Shown here piece after piece: positions 50,697-60,835 of a DNA stretch of 64,000 nucleotides. The stretch is from Orientia tsutsugamushi str. Boryong (GTDB lineage: Bacteria > Pseudomonadota > Alphaproteobacteria > Rickettsiales > Rickettsiaceae). Each line of letters begins with the position of its first letter. Position 1 is the stretch's first letter. The stretch is taken from NCBI RefSeq assembly GCF_000063545.1, contig NC_009488.1:2046001-2110000 (forward strand). The letters are read 5' to 3'. Below the pieces are notes generated by a model that worked only from the letters and a program-made list of their open reading frames with translations, had not been told where the DNA came from and made no database searches. Position numbers and translations under genes: made by a program.

Positions 50697-51603
50697 AGAC
50701 CTCTTTCGAAACTGGTTAAGGTAGTTCAAAATTATAAATGCAAGAGATCAAATTAAATCTAAGACCGAATCTTTTACGTCTATTTCGATATTTGTCAGCA
50801 ATAATTTTGAACCGTTTTAGCATAGCAATAACGTTTTCATTGACAACTCTTTTTCCTGCTAACCTACGATTATTCTTTTTATCATTTTTAGTTAAAGGAT
50901 TTTTCTTGCTTTTTTTCTTTGGTAATGCAGAATTATTGTGAATTTTTTGTATACCTTGATATCCTGTATCAGTAATCGCTTTAATCTTAGGATGGATAAG
51001 AATTTTGGATTCCTTAAATAATCTAAAGTTATGTTTTTTACCGTTAGAAAAATCTGTACATATTACTTGGTGTGTTTTCTTGTCTACCACTATTTGAGTC
51101 TTTAGTGTATGCCTTTTCTTCTTTCCTGAATAATAGAATTTTTGTTTTTTTTGGGTCTTTCTATTGGACTCTCAGTAGCATCAATCAAGACTACTTCATA
51201 ATTCATATCGCTATTCATTAGAGCTTTACGACCTGGAAGAGCAAAGTTTGGGTGTTTAACTAAGGTGTCTTCTACCCATTTTACAGCCTTATATGCTGAA
51301 CTTTCACTAATCCCATAGTTCTGACCTATATGAAAATAAGTACGGTATTCTCTAAGGTATTCTAAGGCCATCAATAACTGTTCCTCCAAATTGAGCTTAT
51401 TTTTACGCCCTCCTTTTGATTTCTTAACACCATCAGCTTTCCTCAAAATATCCACCATCTTTGAGAATGTTCCCTTCCTTACTACTGTTAATCGACGAAA
51501 TTTTTCATCCTTTAACTCTTTAATCTGATCTAATTTCATTATTACTTCAAATCAGATTTTTATAACACCATTTTACATCATTGTATAGTTTCGAAAGAAG
51601 TCT
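50697..51603 (-). mobile_element. IS5-family element (ISL2-like), copy 4, 907 bp
   Basis: Complete element in reverse orientation, inserted in an IS982-type transposase gene. Because the uninterrupted IS982 sequence is known from 28898-28930, the 3-bp ATT duplication is certain here. Confidence 0.93.
50716..51539 (-). CDS. IS5-family transposase, two frames joined by -1 frameshift
   Basis: Frame A starts at ATG 51539 and ends at 51102; frame B ends at 50716. The heptamer A AAA AAC is at 51144-51150 on the minus strand. Frame A is identical in protein to the other complete copies. Frame B has ISCIYNFEL in place of ISGIYNFEL. Confidence 0.85.
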
Positions 51604-51713
51604 ATTACATCGATTCCACAAAGTTAGCAATTTGTCATAATAAACGTACCTCCAGCAATAGAGTTTTTAACAAAATTTCTAAAATTGGTAAAAGTAGTTA
51701 TGGCTGGTTCTTA
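51604..51713 (+). mobile_element. IS982-family element, continuation after the IS5-type insertion
   Basis: Codes YIDSTKLAICHNKRTSSNRV to KIGKSSYGWF and then stops at the start of a short IS982-ended element. Confidence 0.75.
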
Positions 51714-51905
51714 ACTCCAGATTAGGATAAGGAAAAATATGAAAAGCATAATGAAAAAGGTCTACAAGAGATAATGTACAATTATAATTATGTGATATAT
51801 TAAATATAATTTTAATTAATAACGGTTTATTTATTGCTCATATTTCTACAAGAATTAGTTCATAATACTATATTTAATAACCTTAACATTGCCCATTGTA
51901 AGGTA
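51714..51905. mobile_element. Short IS982-ended element, left part
   Basis: Left end CTCCAGATTAGGATAAGGAA and the interior ACAAGAGATAATGTACAATT and TTTATTTATTGCTCATATTT. It stops near 51905 against an IS630-type relic, with no right end. Confidence 0.65.
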
Positions 51906-52361
51906 TTAAATCCCGTTCTATTAAACAGTAAAAAATAGCAGTATTAACATTGTAGTCAAAAACATTAGTTATCTTTTACGTATGCTAATTATAAACTCAG
52001 TAACATCTCATGCTAAGCATATCTGTGAGTTCTAGGTGTACTATGAAACCGCTATCACGCGTAAAGACAATAACTTTTCCTTTGTCTTTATGAATTTTTA
52101 TCTTACTCTAAAATTCTAACTTACTTATTCATAGCCATTCAGCTCTTTTATATTGATATGCGTCACTATATTGTATCATATCTTCTTTAATTTATCAGTA
52201 GAGATTTTTGTTGGAGCTATGTTTATGTTTTTTAACTCTAATGCTTCATATAAAAACTGTATTCTTTTCTATCCTAAAACGTTTTGATACTTTTTCAAAA
52301 CTAATTTTCTTTCTTTCATTTATATCTAGCTGTTTTTTCAGAAATTTATAGTACATGTCAT
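51906..52361 (-). pseudogene. Second IS630-type transposase, relic
   Basis: Minus-strand reading gives MTCTINF at ~52361, later SFEKVSKRFRI-like and IAPTKISTDKLKKI codons, and near the end LIERDLIP. This matches the order of the relic at 32248-32770. Many stops. Confidence 0.5.
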
Positions 52362-52429
52362 CTAATTACTTTTTTATTACATCTTATTATTATAATTGTT
52401 TTATAGTAGTTTGGCTATATATTATTATT

Positions 52430-52640
52430 GTAATAGATCTGTAATCTAAATACTATAAATGATACAAGGTGTTTTGAAGTTCTGCTGAAAGCTTTTCTAT
52501 TATCTCAAATTAACTTTCTCCATTCTTGTGGAATGATATTTCCAATAAAGCTATAAAAAATTGTTACAATAGTGGTAATATTATTTGTAATAATATTACC
52601 ACTATTAGCTATAATTATTGGATACTATAGGTAGCATTTT
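52430..52640 (-). pseudogene. Replication-initiator-like relic, copy 2
   Basis: Minus-strand codons FYSFIGNIIPQEWRKLI, DNRKAFSRTSKHLVSFIVF and RLQIYYN match the N-terminal part of the relic at 27523-27860. The C-terminal winged-helix part is absent. Confidence 0.45.
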
Positions 52641-53141
52641 TCATCTCCTGAAATATAGCTATAGTAGGTGGTTTAGAAAAAAATTTTATCCAAAAGATTG
52701 AAAATAATCATAAAATAACTCTTATGTAAAACCTATATACATTTTTATACTGATACTATCTGATGTATAAAACCAATTTTGCCTATAGACAAGGTTTAAG
52801 TATAAACTTGTTCAACAAAAAATTGAACTTAAAGAGTTGAGCCTTATGACACCAAAGTACCACGTACAGTTCTTATGTGACGTGGATAATGGAAATATTT
52901 TTTTTTTGTAAGACATTTAACTAATGTGAAAAAAGCTATTAAACTAGAAGATTTTTTATTTAATTAACTAGAGAGCTTATATAATAGATATGTTATGCTA
53001 TTATAGAGTAAGTATTATAATCATAGTTAGATAAAATTCAAAGCTCTGCTATTATAGCAGTTGAAAAACTTAAAAAACAATGAAAACTATGCAAAAATAA
53101 ATATTTTGGATGCTATAAAATAAGCATAAAATGTCTGTAAA
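52641..53141. other. Gene-free stretch with a group II intron domain V relic
   Basis: The only recognisable item is 52839-52874, which reads GAGCCTTATGACACC then AAAGTACCACGTACAGTTCT, close to classical domain V (GAGCCGTATG..AAAG..CACGTACGGTTCTTA). It belongs to a different intron type from the one at 8560. The rest shows no coding or element content. Confidence 0.4.
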
Positions 53142-53624
53142 TTATTGCTTATTACTTACATCAAACTCTGGTTTGATTGATTTTTGCGGATTGTTAGTAG
53201 TTTGTGTGTTTGATATAATCTCGGCAAAGTCTATATAATCAATCATTAAAGGTAAAAATCCGCCTTTCTGAGTTGATTCAGAAATAATTTGTCGTACATA
53301 AGGGAAAATTATTTCTGGGCAGCGTACTGATAATATAAACTTTTTATCTTCCTCTGATATATTAGTTAGCTGAAATATTCCAGCATATACAACTTCGATA
53401 TGAAATATTTTTTTATCATTACATGTGGCACTAACGTTAGTACTTAATTCTACTTCAAAATGATTGTCTTCTGATAATTTAGTAATATTTATATCTAACT
53501 TAGTATCAATTTTAGGTTTTTCAGTTATTTTAAATAATGAGTTTATTGGATCAGGATTTTCAAATGATAAGTCCTTAACATATTGTGCTTTTACAGCTAT
53601 TTTAGGTTCTGATGTTGCTACCAT
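53142..53624 (-). CDS. secB: Protein-export chaperone SecB
   Basis: 160 residues. A cytoplasmic tetrameric chaperone holding preproteins unfolded for SecA. SecB features are in order: AQYVKDLSFENPDP near residue 14, HFEVELSTNVSAT, IFHIEVVYAGIFQL, and the C-terminal CPEIIFPYVRQIISE with GGFLPLMIDYIDF. Length is normal and the ATG at 53624 gives the expected start. It follows dcd on the same strand 42 bp downstream. It would serve the autotransporter and porin products in this window. Confidence 0.93.
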   Translation of the reverse strand: MVATSEPKIAVKAQYVKDLSFENPDPINSLFKITEKPKIDTKLDINITKLSEDNHFEVELSTNVSATCNDKKIFHIEVVYAGIFQLTNISEEDKKFILSVRCPEIIFPYVRQIISESTQKGGFLPLMIDYIDFAEIISNTQTTNNPQKSIKPEFDVSNKQ

Positions 53625-53666
53625 ATTAGTTATCTTTTTTAATAGATTAATTAACTTAATTTAAAC

Positions 53667-54233
53667 TTATACTGTTGGAAGTGTTACTCCAATTTGCTTT
53701 GTATATCTTCCATATCTGTCGAGATACGAAGTATTACAAGGTTGATCTCCTTTAAAAAATAAAAATTGACATGCTCCTTCACCGGCATAAATTTTAGCTG
53801 GTAGTGGAGTAGTATTAGAGAATTCTAATGTGATATGACCTTCACATTCTGGTTCAAGAGGAGTAACATTGATAATAATGCCACAGCGTGCATATGTTGA
53901 CTTTCCTATGCAAATTGCTATTACATCTCTTGGCATTTTAAAATACTCTATAGTTGTACCTAAAGCAAAGCTATTTGGAGGGATGATGCATATATCGCTT
54001 ATCTTTGTAATTAGGCAATCTTGATCGAATTTTTTAGGATCGATAATTGATGGTTTTGTGTTAGTGAAAATTTTAAACTCATTGCTAACACGGGCGTCAT
54101 AACCGTACGATGATAGTCCATACGAAAGAATTTGCTGATTATTGCGTGCTCTAACTTGCTTGTCAACAAATGGAGAGATCATATTTTTTGATTCAGCCAT
54201 TTTTTTGATCCAATTGTCTGACATTATAGACAT
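53667..54233 (-). CDS. dcd: dCTP deaminase
   Basis: 188 residues. It deaminates dCTP to dUTP, supplying the thymidylate pathway. Family motifs [49 protein letters not shown] and the catalytic-Glu stretch [18 protein letters not shown] are intact, followed by [10 protein letters not shown]. The first ATG at 54233 ([12 protein letters not shown]) matches rickettsial relatives; a second Met three codons on is possible. Confidence 0.95.
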   Translation of the reverse strand: MSIMSDNWIKKMAESKNMISPFVDKQVRARNNQQILSYGLSSYGYDARVSNEFKIFTNTKPSIIDPKKFDQDCLITKISDICIIPPNSFALGTTIEYFKMPRDVIAICIGKSTYARCGIIINVTPLEPECEGHITLEFSNTTPLPAKIYAGEGACQFLFFKGDQPCNTSYLDRYGRYTKQIGVTLPTV

Positions 54234-54642
54234 AAATTAAAATTAACCTTGTTTAAACTCAATAAAACTTAAATTATATTTGAGGAAGTAGTATACTTAA
54301 ATTAAAAATTATACACAAGACATAAGTTTGCTTGCTAGTGGTAAGTGATAAATTTAATCACTTTTTGTGCTTAGATTGATTAGACAAAGTTGTAAACTTT
54401 AGATAGTATTGGGTATTATAAAAACTGCCGCAAAAGCATTGAAAGATCACTTTGATAAATCAAAAAATAAATTTAGGATCAAAATTGCAATAACATATGA
54501 TACCTTGAGATTTATCAATTTTAAGTAGTTTAATTACAGTATATCCTTTTTGCTATTTATAGCAATTTTGCTGAAGTTTATGTATTATAGGTATTATTTA
54601 CATGATTTCTGAGTATTATGGATGTTATTAAAATTATTGTTA

Positions 54643-54671
54643 TTGATAATTTTTTGTTAAATATGTATAAT
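54643..54671 (+). promoter_or_regulatory. Promoter of the porin-like gene
   Basis: TTGATA at 54643-54648, a 17-bp spacer, TATAAT at 54666-54671. This predicts a transcript start near 54678 and a 5' leader of about 190 nt. Confidence 0.65.
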
Positions 54672-54694
54672 ACTTGCTATTCAATGCGTGAAGG

Positions 54695-54766
54695 TTAAGT
54701 TGATGGAGCATATCTTAAGTTGATGGAGCATATCTAATTATAAAATAAATTATAAAATAAATTATA
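54695..54766. repeat. Tandem repeats in the porin leader
   Basis: A perfect 20-bp unit TTAAGTTGATGGAGCATATC occurs twice in tandem (54695-54714, 54715-54734). A 12-bp unit AATTATAAAATA follows, about 2.6 copies (54736-54766). Both lie in the predicted untranslated leader. Confidence 0.9.
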
Positions 54767-54867
54767 GATATGTTAAGTTATGCTTCTTTCTAAGGTAGCA
54801 TACAAGCATTTTTATGTTAATGCTTGATAATATTGATTATATTACTTTGAAATTTTAAGGGGTAGTT

Positions 54868-56148
54868 ATGAGAAAGTTTATTAAAGTATATAGTATAAAA
54901 TTAGTTAATGTATTGTACTTGAGTAGTGTGTTTTTTGTTAGCCATGTTTTTGCAGATATTACTCACAAGTTTAGTGGTGCATTTAGTTTTGAAGCTGGAG
55001 CTCCCTATTATCATTTTGAGCCGCATAGTGATAATGTTTCGGCCTATAGAAAAAATGTAGGATTATATTCAGAAGGGAATGTAAGTCTTAGTGTACAAGA
55101 TGAGTTAGAGAATATAAGTTACGGTGGTAAAGTAGTATTGCATACTACTACAAAAGCTAAAGGAGCTGCATCTTTAAATGGATCTAGGCTTTTTATAAAA
55201 TCTAAAATTGGGTTAATGGAGTTTGGATCTCAGCATAGCATAGCTAAAGTGATGCAAATTAGCCCTAAGGCATGTGGAGCAATGGGAACATGGTCTAGAT
55301 ATGCAAAACTTCCAGAAAATTATGTGTTTGCAGCTAGCAGTAGTTTGCCTATAGAAGCGTTCTCAACTAATTCTGTTGGATATTCAGGAACTGAGTCTGT
55401 AAGGAAGATATCATATTATACTCCTGAATATTATGGATTAACATTTGGCGTTTCATATATTCCAGATACTAGTAATAGTACTGGCAATGTTGGAGATGAT
55501 ACTACTACTAAAGCTATAGTTATAAAGTTACCAGGGTATACCAATAGATATGTTCAATACAGATTGGTAGCAACTGATGCTTGGGTAGGTGGAATAAATT
55601 ATAAACATAACTTTCAAAGTGGTTCTAGTATTAAGCTAGGTGCAGTTATAGAATATGGTAATGCTCTTCCAATGAAGGTATACAATAATCCAGAATGTAA
55701 GAGTGAACATAAAATTGATGATGTTATTAATGTTAAAGATATACTAGCTTATAGTCTTGGAGTTAGCTTAAGCAAAGAGAATATTCATTGTGGAGTATCT
55801 TATAGTACATGGGGAGATAGTTTTTTCAGTGATGAGATTGTAACAAAACCTAAGAGTGATTCTTGGAGTATAGGCATTGCTTATGTAGAAGTTCCGATAG
55901 GTGTTAGTCTTGAATGGTCTTATAACACTTATGGAGATCGTAATAGTAGGCACGCTATAACTTTTGGTAGCGATTATCAATTAGCTGAAGGGTTGTCTGC
56001 ATACTTTGATCTTAGTTATTTTATAGCTAAGGGGAGCAAGGTATTATTAGATACTGATCCTAAAAAGACGCAGATAGCAAGTTATGATGATCAAGTCAAA
56101 CCTTTTAGTGGAATATGCGGTATTCTTGGTATTAAAATTAAATTTTAA
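54868..56148 (+). CDS. Porin-like outer-membrane beta-barrel protein
   Basis: 426 residues. A good ribosome-binding site AAGGGG stands 6 bp before ATG 54868. The signal peptide is residues 1-29 with cleavage after SHVFA. The mature part alternates polar and aromatic or hydrophobic residues like a general porin: FSGAFSFEAGAPYYHF at the start, NISYGGKVVLHT, SRLFIKSKIGLMEFGSQ, then SWSIGIAYVEVPIGVSLEW, ending in GILGIKIKF with terminal Phe. GLMEFGSQHS corresponds to the porin motif in which a loop follows a short strand. It probably forms a diffusion channel. A specific named antigen cannot be assigned. Confidence 0.8.
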   Translation: MRKFIKVYSIKLVNVLYLSSVFFVSHVFADITHKFSGAFSFEAGAPYYHFEPHSDNVSAYRKNVGLYSEGNVSLSVQDELENISYGGKVVLHTTTKAKGAASLNGSRLFIKSKIGLMEFGSQHSIAKVMQISPKACGAMGTWSRYAKLPENYVFAASSSLPIEAFSTNSVGYSGTESVRKISYYTPEYYGLTFGVSYIPDTSNSTGNVGDDTTTKAIVIKLPGYTNRYVQYRLVATDAWVGGINYKHNFQSGSSIKLGAVIEYGNALPMKVYNNPECKSEHKIDDVINVKDILAYSLGVSLSKENIHCGVSYSTWGDSFFSDEIVTKPKSDSWSIGIAYVEVPIGVSLEWSYNTYGDRNSRHAITFGSDYQLAEGLSAYFDLSYFIAKGSKVLLDTDPKKTQIASYDDQVKPFSGICGILGIKIKF

Positions 56149-56180
56149 TGAAGGTAAGTATCACCTTCATTAAAATTTAA
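56138..56180 (+). terminator. Terminator of the porin-like gene
   Basis: A perfect 18-bp stem (56138-56155 with 56163-56180) and a 7-nt loop; the stop codon lies in the left arm. The tail is only weakly T-rich. It could also serve the convergent frr transcript. Confidence 0.75.
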
Positions 56181-56311
56181 TACTTTGATAAAATACATAT
56201 TAGCAAAACTTTACTTTACTATATAAAGATTGAGCTATCTAAAGTATTAGCGTTATACTAAGTGATGTAAGCTAGCAAGTGAGAGCTTTTTTAACAATAA
56301 TTTTGAAATAT

Positions 56312-56875
56312 TTATAAATTAATAATATCTTGTTCTTTAAGTTTAATTATTTTATCAATTTTATCACAATATTTATCTGTTAATTCTTGTATTTCTTTGC
56401 TGTATATGTGTGCTTCATCTTTTGAGCATTCAGTGTTTTGTTCCATTTGCTTAATGAGCTCTATGCCATCACGTCTAATATTTCGAACAATGATTTTGCT
56501 TTTTTCTTGATATTTATGCGCTATTTTAACTAATTCTTTTCTACGTTCCTCACTTGGAATAGGAAGCTGTAATCTGATTATTTGATTGTCATCTGAAATA
56601 ATAGAAACTCCTAAATTTGCTTCCATAATTGCTTTTTTAACAGCTTTAACAAGACTTTTGTCCCATACTTGAACAAGGATAGTTTTTGTATCTGATACTG
56701 AAATTGTTGCAACTTGTAATATTGGAACTCTGCTATTATATGCTTCAACTTGTACTGGATCTAAAAAATATGCAGATGCTTGTCCAACTCTTAATCCTTT
56801 AAGATCTGCATCAAGTACTTGTAGTGCGCCGTTCATTTTTTTTGTTAATGAATTAATTAGTTCTTCATGATTCAT
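56312..56875 (-). CDS. frr: Ribosome recycling factor
   Basis: 187 residues from ATG 56875 (MNHEELINSLTKKMNGALQV). The upstream in-frame ATG at 56935 adds 20 residues absent from the family and is rejected. With EF-G, RRF splits post-termination ribosomes. The family core is present: LKGLRVGQASAYFLDPVQVE, QVWDKSLVKAVKKAI, RLQLPIPSEERRKELVK, and the C-terminal three-helix bundle with RNIRRDGIELIKQ. The usual neighbour pyrH is not adjacent. Divergent from nuoG. Confidence 0.93.
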   Translation of the reverse strand: MNHEELINSLTKKMNGALQVLDADLKGLRVGQASAYFLDPVQVEAYNSRVPILQVATISVSDTKTILVQVWDKSLVKAVKKAIMEANLGVSIISDDNQIIRLQLPIPSEERRKELVKIAHKYQEKSKIIVRNIRRDGIELIKQMEQNTECSKDEAHIYSKEIQELTDKYCDKIDKIIKLKEQDIINL

Positions 56876-57154
56876 AACGCTAATATTTATTATTAAATAT
56901 CTATAAAAATAATCATATAACTCTATATTATGCAAGCAGGATAATTAATTTAAAAGTTTATTATCTTGCTAATAATTGAGTTAGAATAGTTAGAAGATGG
57001 TAATTGATATTTGTTTAGAATGCATTATGATCATTTACAGAATTAATTCAACTTAAGCGCGAATTAATTCACGAATTCCAAGAAATTAGTTTACTGCTGA
57101 AAGCTTAAGTTCTATAATCGATAAGTGGTTATTTTATAACATATATTTATTTTA
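56876..57154. promoter_or_regulatory. Divergent frr/nuoG intergenic region
   Basis: 280 bp that must hold the promoters of frr (minus) and the nuo operon (plus). I see no strong consensus boxes. A small inverted word GAATTAATTC occurs twice, near 57040 and 57061. Confidence 0.4.
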
Positions 57155-59194
57155 ATGGTTAACCTGATAATTAATAATAAAAAAGTTAAAATTAAAGACG
57201 AAATAACAATTATTCAAGCTTGTGAGTTATTGAATATCGAAGTGCCAAGATTTTGCTATCACGAACGTTTGGCTATAGCTGGTAATTGTAGAATGTGCTT
57301 AGTTGAAATTGAAAGTTCTCCTAAGTTAGTAGCTTCATGTGCGATGCTTATATCAGATGGTATGGTAATTCATACAAATTCTCCAAGAGTTGAAAAAGCT
57401 CGAAAAAGTGTTATGGAATTTTTATTAATTAATCATCCACTAGATTGTCCAGTTTGTGATCAAGGTGGAGAATGCGATTTACAGGATCAAGCATTTAAAT
57501 ATGGTAGTCAAGTTAGCCGCTTTAATGAAAATAAACGCATAGTTAAAGATAAATATATGGGTCCATTAATTGCAACTCATATGACACGGTGTATTCACTG
57601 TACTAGATGTATTAGATTTGCTCAAGATATAGCTGGGCTACCAGAAATAGGAGCTATTGGCAGAGGAGAAAATATGGAAGTACAGACTTATTTAGAGAAA
57701 AGTATGAAATCTGAATTGTCTGGTAATGTAATTGATCTTTGCCCAGTTGGGGCATTGAATTCTAAGCCTTATGCTTGTACAGCAAGGTCATGGGAATTAA
57801 CATATACTGAATCAGTTGATGTATTTGATGCTATGGGATCGAATATTAAGATAAATTCTCGTGGTTTAGAGGTAATGCGAATTTTGCCATCTTATTGTGA
57901 TGAAATTAATGAAGAATGGATATCTGATAAAACTAGGTTTTCTTATGATGGGCTAAAATATCAGCGTCTTGATAGGCCATATATAAAAAAAAATGGCAGA
58001 TTGCAAGAAGCAAGCTGGAATGATGCTGTAGAATATATAGCTGACAAGATGAGAAAAACTCCTGGAGACAAAATGGCTGCTATTGCTGGTACTATGGTAG
58101 ATTGTGAATCAATGTTTGCTCTGAAATTATTGATGCAAAATTTTGGCTGTAATAATTTTGATACCAATCAATTTAATTATAAATTGGACATTAGCTCTAG
58201 GGGCAATTATTTATTTAATACCTCGATTGCTGGAGTTGATTTTTCGGATTTATGTTTGTTGGTTGGTGTTGATATGAATTTTTCTGCTCCAGTTCTTGGA
58301 GCGAGGTTAACAAGATTACAACGTTGGAAGAAACTAAAAATATTAAATATTGGCCCAGAAAATTATGAGCACAGATTTAATGTGATTAACATAGGGAATA
58401 GCCCTAGTTTATTAGTTGATATTTTAAGTGGTAACCACAAAATTATAAATGAAATTAATAGCGCTAAAAATCCGATGATAATTATTGGTGACTTAGCTTA
58501 TGCTCGTGATGATGGTTTAAAAGTTCTTGAATTATGTCAAAATATTGCTTACAAGTATAATTTTATTCGACAAAATTGGAATGGGTATAATATTTTACAT
58601 AATCATGCTTCGACTGTTGGAGCTATTGATTTGGGATTTTTTGCAGATAGTAATAGTAAAAATGTAACTAAAATTTTAAATGGCTGCGAACAAGGAGAAA
58701 TATCATTAGTTTATTTGTTAGGGGCTGATGAGCTTGATACAAGTAAGCTAAGTAATGCTTTTGTTATTTATCAAGGACATCATGGTGATATAGGCGCTAA
58801 CTGTGCTGATGTAGTATTGCCTGGAGCAGCATATACTGAAAAAAATGCTATTTATGTTAATTTTGAGGGTAGGGCGCAATATGCTAGACAAGCAGTTGCT
58901 AAAGTAGGTTCAGCTAAAGATGATTGGTTAATTATCAAAAATATATCGGATAAAGTAAAATCTAAATTTTACTTTAAGGATCTATATGATTTAAGAAGTC
59001 AAGCTGCTAAAGTTGCTAAATCATTAAGAAATATTGGTAATATACAAAAAAGCAGCGTAAAAAAGATTAAAAGTGATATCATATTAAATACGGAAGAAGT
59101 ATTTGCTTTAAAGAAACGCAATTTTTATATTACTGATGTAATTACTAGAGTATCACCAGTTATGGCAGAATGTACAAAAGTACAAAAAGGATAA
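57155..59194 (+). CDS. nuoG: NADH-quinone oxidoreductase subunit G
   Basis: 679 residues. Peripheral-arm subunit of complex I carrying several Fe-S clusters. The N-terminal 2Fe-2S ferredoxin domain has C34, C45, C48 and C62. Then come HPLDCPVCDQGGECDLQDQ for the next cluster(s) and THMTRCIHCTRCIRFAQDIA for a 4Fe-4S. The molybdopterin-like domain follows (VIDLCPVGALNSKPYACTAR onwards). Length is normal for the alphaproteobacterial form. First gene of a same-strand run to nuoM. Confidence 0.96.
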   Translation: MVNLIINNKKVKIKDEITIIQACELLNIEVPRFCYHERLAIAGNCRMCLVEIESSPKLVASCAMLISDGMVIHTNSPRVEKARKSVMEFLLINHPLDCPVCDQGGECDLQDQAFKYGSQVSRFNENKRIVKDKYMGPLIATHMTRCIHCTRCIRFAQDIAGLPEIGAIGRGENMEVQTYLEKSMKSELSGNVIDLCPVGALNSKPYACTARSWELTYTESVDVFDAMGSNIKINSRGLEVMRILPSYCDEINEEWISDKTRFSYDGLKYQRLDRPYIKKNGRLQEASWNDAVEYIADKMRKTPGDKMAAIAGTMVDCESMFALKLLMQNFGCNNFDTNQFNYKLDISSRGNYLFNTSIAGVDFSDLCLLVGVDMNFSAPVLGARLTRLQRWKKLKILNIGPENYEHRFNVINIGNSPSLLVDILSGNHKIINEINSAKNPMIIIGDLAYARDDGLKVLELCQNIAYKYNFIRQNWNGYNILHNHASTVGAIDLGFFADSNSKNVTKILNGCEQGEISLVYLLGADELDTSKLSNAFVIYQGHHGDIGANCADVVLPGAAYTEKNAIYVNFEGRAQYARQAVAKVGSAKDDWLIIKNISDKVKSKFYFKDLYDLRSQAAKVAKSLRNIGNIQKSSVKKIKSDIILNTEEVFALKKRNFYITDVITRVSPVMAECTKVQKG

Positions 59195-59250
59195 TATTAG
59201 AGTTAAAGTTAAATCTTGTACATTAAATAAAAAATAATAATTATGACTAT

Positions 59251-60321
59251 ATGACTATCTGTACAGATATAATTGCCAATGGCTATGATTTAAAGACACT
59301 AATTTATAATAGTGGAGTTGTTTCAATAAAAGTTATAGCGTTAATTATTTGCTTGTTACTTGCAACAGCATATTTAACATTTGCTGAGAGAAAAGTCATT
59401 GCTTATATGCAATTACGTGTTGGGCCTAGTTTGGCTGGCCCATTTGGATTGTTACAGCCAATAGCTGATGCTATAAAATTAGTTTTTAAAGAGCCTATTA
59501 TACCAGCAAAAGCTGATAGGAAATTGTTTATTATAGCTCCAATTATTACTTTTGTATTATCTTTATTAGGTTGGTCTGTAATTCCAATTGACCATGATAT
59601 CGTTCTTTCTAGAATTCATATAGGAGGAATATTATTTATATTAGCAGTAACTTCATTAGGAGTTTATGGAATTATAATTGCTGGCTGGGCAAGTAATTCT
59701 AAGTATGCTTTTTTAGGTGCTGTAAGGTCTGCAGCGCAAATGATTTCATATGAATTAGCAATGGCACTAAGTATAGTTGCAGTACTTATTGTGACTGGAG
59801 AAATGGATTTGATTCAAATTGTTGAAGCACAAAAAACTAGGCCTATATGGTTAACAATAATGATGCTACCATTAGCAGTTATTTATTTTATATCAATATT
59901 AGCTAAAACTAATAGGCTGCCATTTGATCTTCCAGAGGCTGAATCTGAGCTAGTTGCAGGATATAATGTTGAATATTCTTCTATGGCTTTTGCTATGTTT
60001 TTTCTTGGAGAATATGCTAACATGATATTGGGTAGTAGCTTAATGACTATCATGTTTTTAGGAGGATACTTGCCTCCATTTAATTTAGAGATATTAACTT
60101 TCATTCCAGGTTATATATGGTTTATATTAAAAGTATCTATGGTATTATTCTGTTTTTTATGGATACGAGCAACATTGCCACGATATAGATATGATCAATT
60201 AATGTATTTGGGATTGAAAGTATTTTTGCCGATTGTATTAGCTTGGATAATAGTAGTATCAACTATTTTAGTATATAGTAATAACTTACCCATAGCACTA
60301 GAAACTGTGCTAAACAAATAA
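59251..60321 (+). CDS. nuoH: NADH-quinone oxidoreductase subunit H
   Basis: 356 residues with eight or more membrane spans, part of the quinone-binding interface. Signature stretches: [60 protein letters not shown] and [20 protein letters not shown]. The DNA just before has a tandem ATGACTAT ATGACTAT: the first ATG (59243) makes a four-codon frame with a stop, and the second (59251) is the real start. Confidence 0.96.
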   Translation: MTICTDIIANGYDLKTLIYNSGVVSIKVIALIICLLLATAYLTFAERKVIAYMQLRVGPSLAGPFGLLQPIADAIKLVFKEPIIPAKADRKLFIIAPIITFVLSLLGWSVIPIDHDIVLSRIHIGGILFILAVTSLGVYGIIIAGWASNSKYAFLGAVRSAAQMISYELAMALSIVAVLIVTGEMDLIQIVEAQKTRPIWLTIMMLPLAVIYFISILAKTNRLPFDLPEAESELVAGYNVEYSSMAFAMFFLGEYANMILGSSLMTIMFLGGYLPPFNLEILTFIPGYIWFILKVSMVLFCFLWIRATLPRYRYDQLMYLGLKVFLPIVLAWIIVVSTILVYSNNLPIALETVLNK

Positions 60322-60346
60322 TTGGATTTAATGTAGAGAATCGAAA

Positions 60347-60832
60347 ATGAAAATAACTAATTTTACTAAATCTTTTCTTTTGTATGAAATTATTGTTGGA
60401 ATGTTTTTAACTTTGAAATATTTTTTTAAATCTAAAGTTACGATTCGTTATCCTAATGAAGTTAGCAAATTGAGCCCAAGATTTAAAGGAGAGCATGCTT
60501 TAAGACGCTATCCAGATGGTGAAGAGAGATGTATAGCATGTAAATTATGCGAAGCTATTTGTCCAGCTCAAGCTATTACTATTGAAGCAAAAGAGCAGCC
60601 GAATGGTAGTAGGCGCACTACTAAATATGATATTGATATGACTAAGTGTATATATTGCGGATTATGTCAAGAGGCATGCCCAGTAGATGCTATTGTTGAA
60701 GGGCCAAATTTAGAATTTGCTACAGAAACTCATCAGGAATTATTGTATAACAAAGAGAAACTTTTAAGAAATGGTGATATGTGGGAACATGTAATAGCTA
60801 AAAATTTAAAAGTGGATAGTATTTACAGGTAG
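60347..60832 (+). CDS. nuoI: NADH-quinone oxidoreductase subunit I
   Basis: 161 residues. It carries two 4Fe-4S clusters passing electrons toward the quinone site: [16 protein letters not shown] and [16 protein letters not shown] each give CxxCxxCxxxCP. The N-terminal amphipathic segment ([18 protein letters not shown]) contacts the membrane. The [18 protein letters not shown] run is typical. Lies 25 bp after nuoH. Confidence 0.97.
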   Translation: MKITNFTKSFLLYEIIVGMFLTLKYFFKSKVTIRYPNEVSKLSPRFKGEHALRRYPDGEERCIACKLCEAICPAQAITIEAKEQPNGSRRTTKYDIDMTKCIYCGLCQEACPVDAIVEGPNLEFATETHQELLYNKEKLLRNGDMWEHVIAKNLKVDSIYR

Positions 60833-60835
60833 TTA

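Larger units (their letters stand above)
54234..54867. other. Intergenic region between dcd and the porin gene
   Basis: 634 bp without ORFs. The 3' 230 bp hold the porin promoter and a long leader with two kinds of tandem repeats. The first ~400 bp contain the dcd upstream region and nothing else recognised. Confidence 0.5.

Noticed and set aside
54695-54766. CRISPR array
   Set aside because: Only two adjacent 20-bp units with no spacers and no cas genes in the window.
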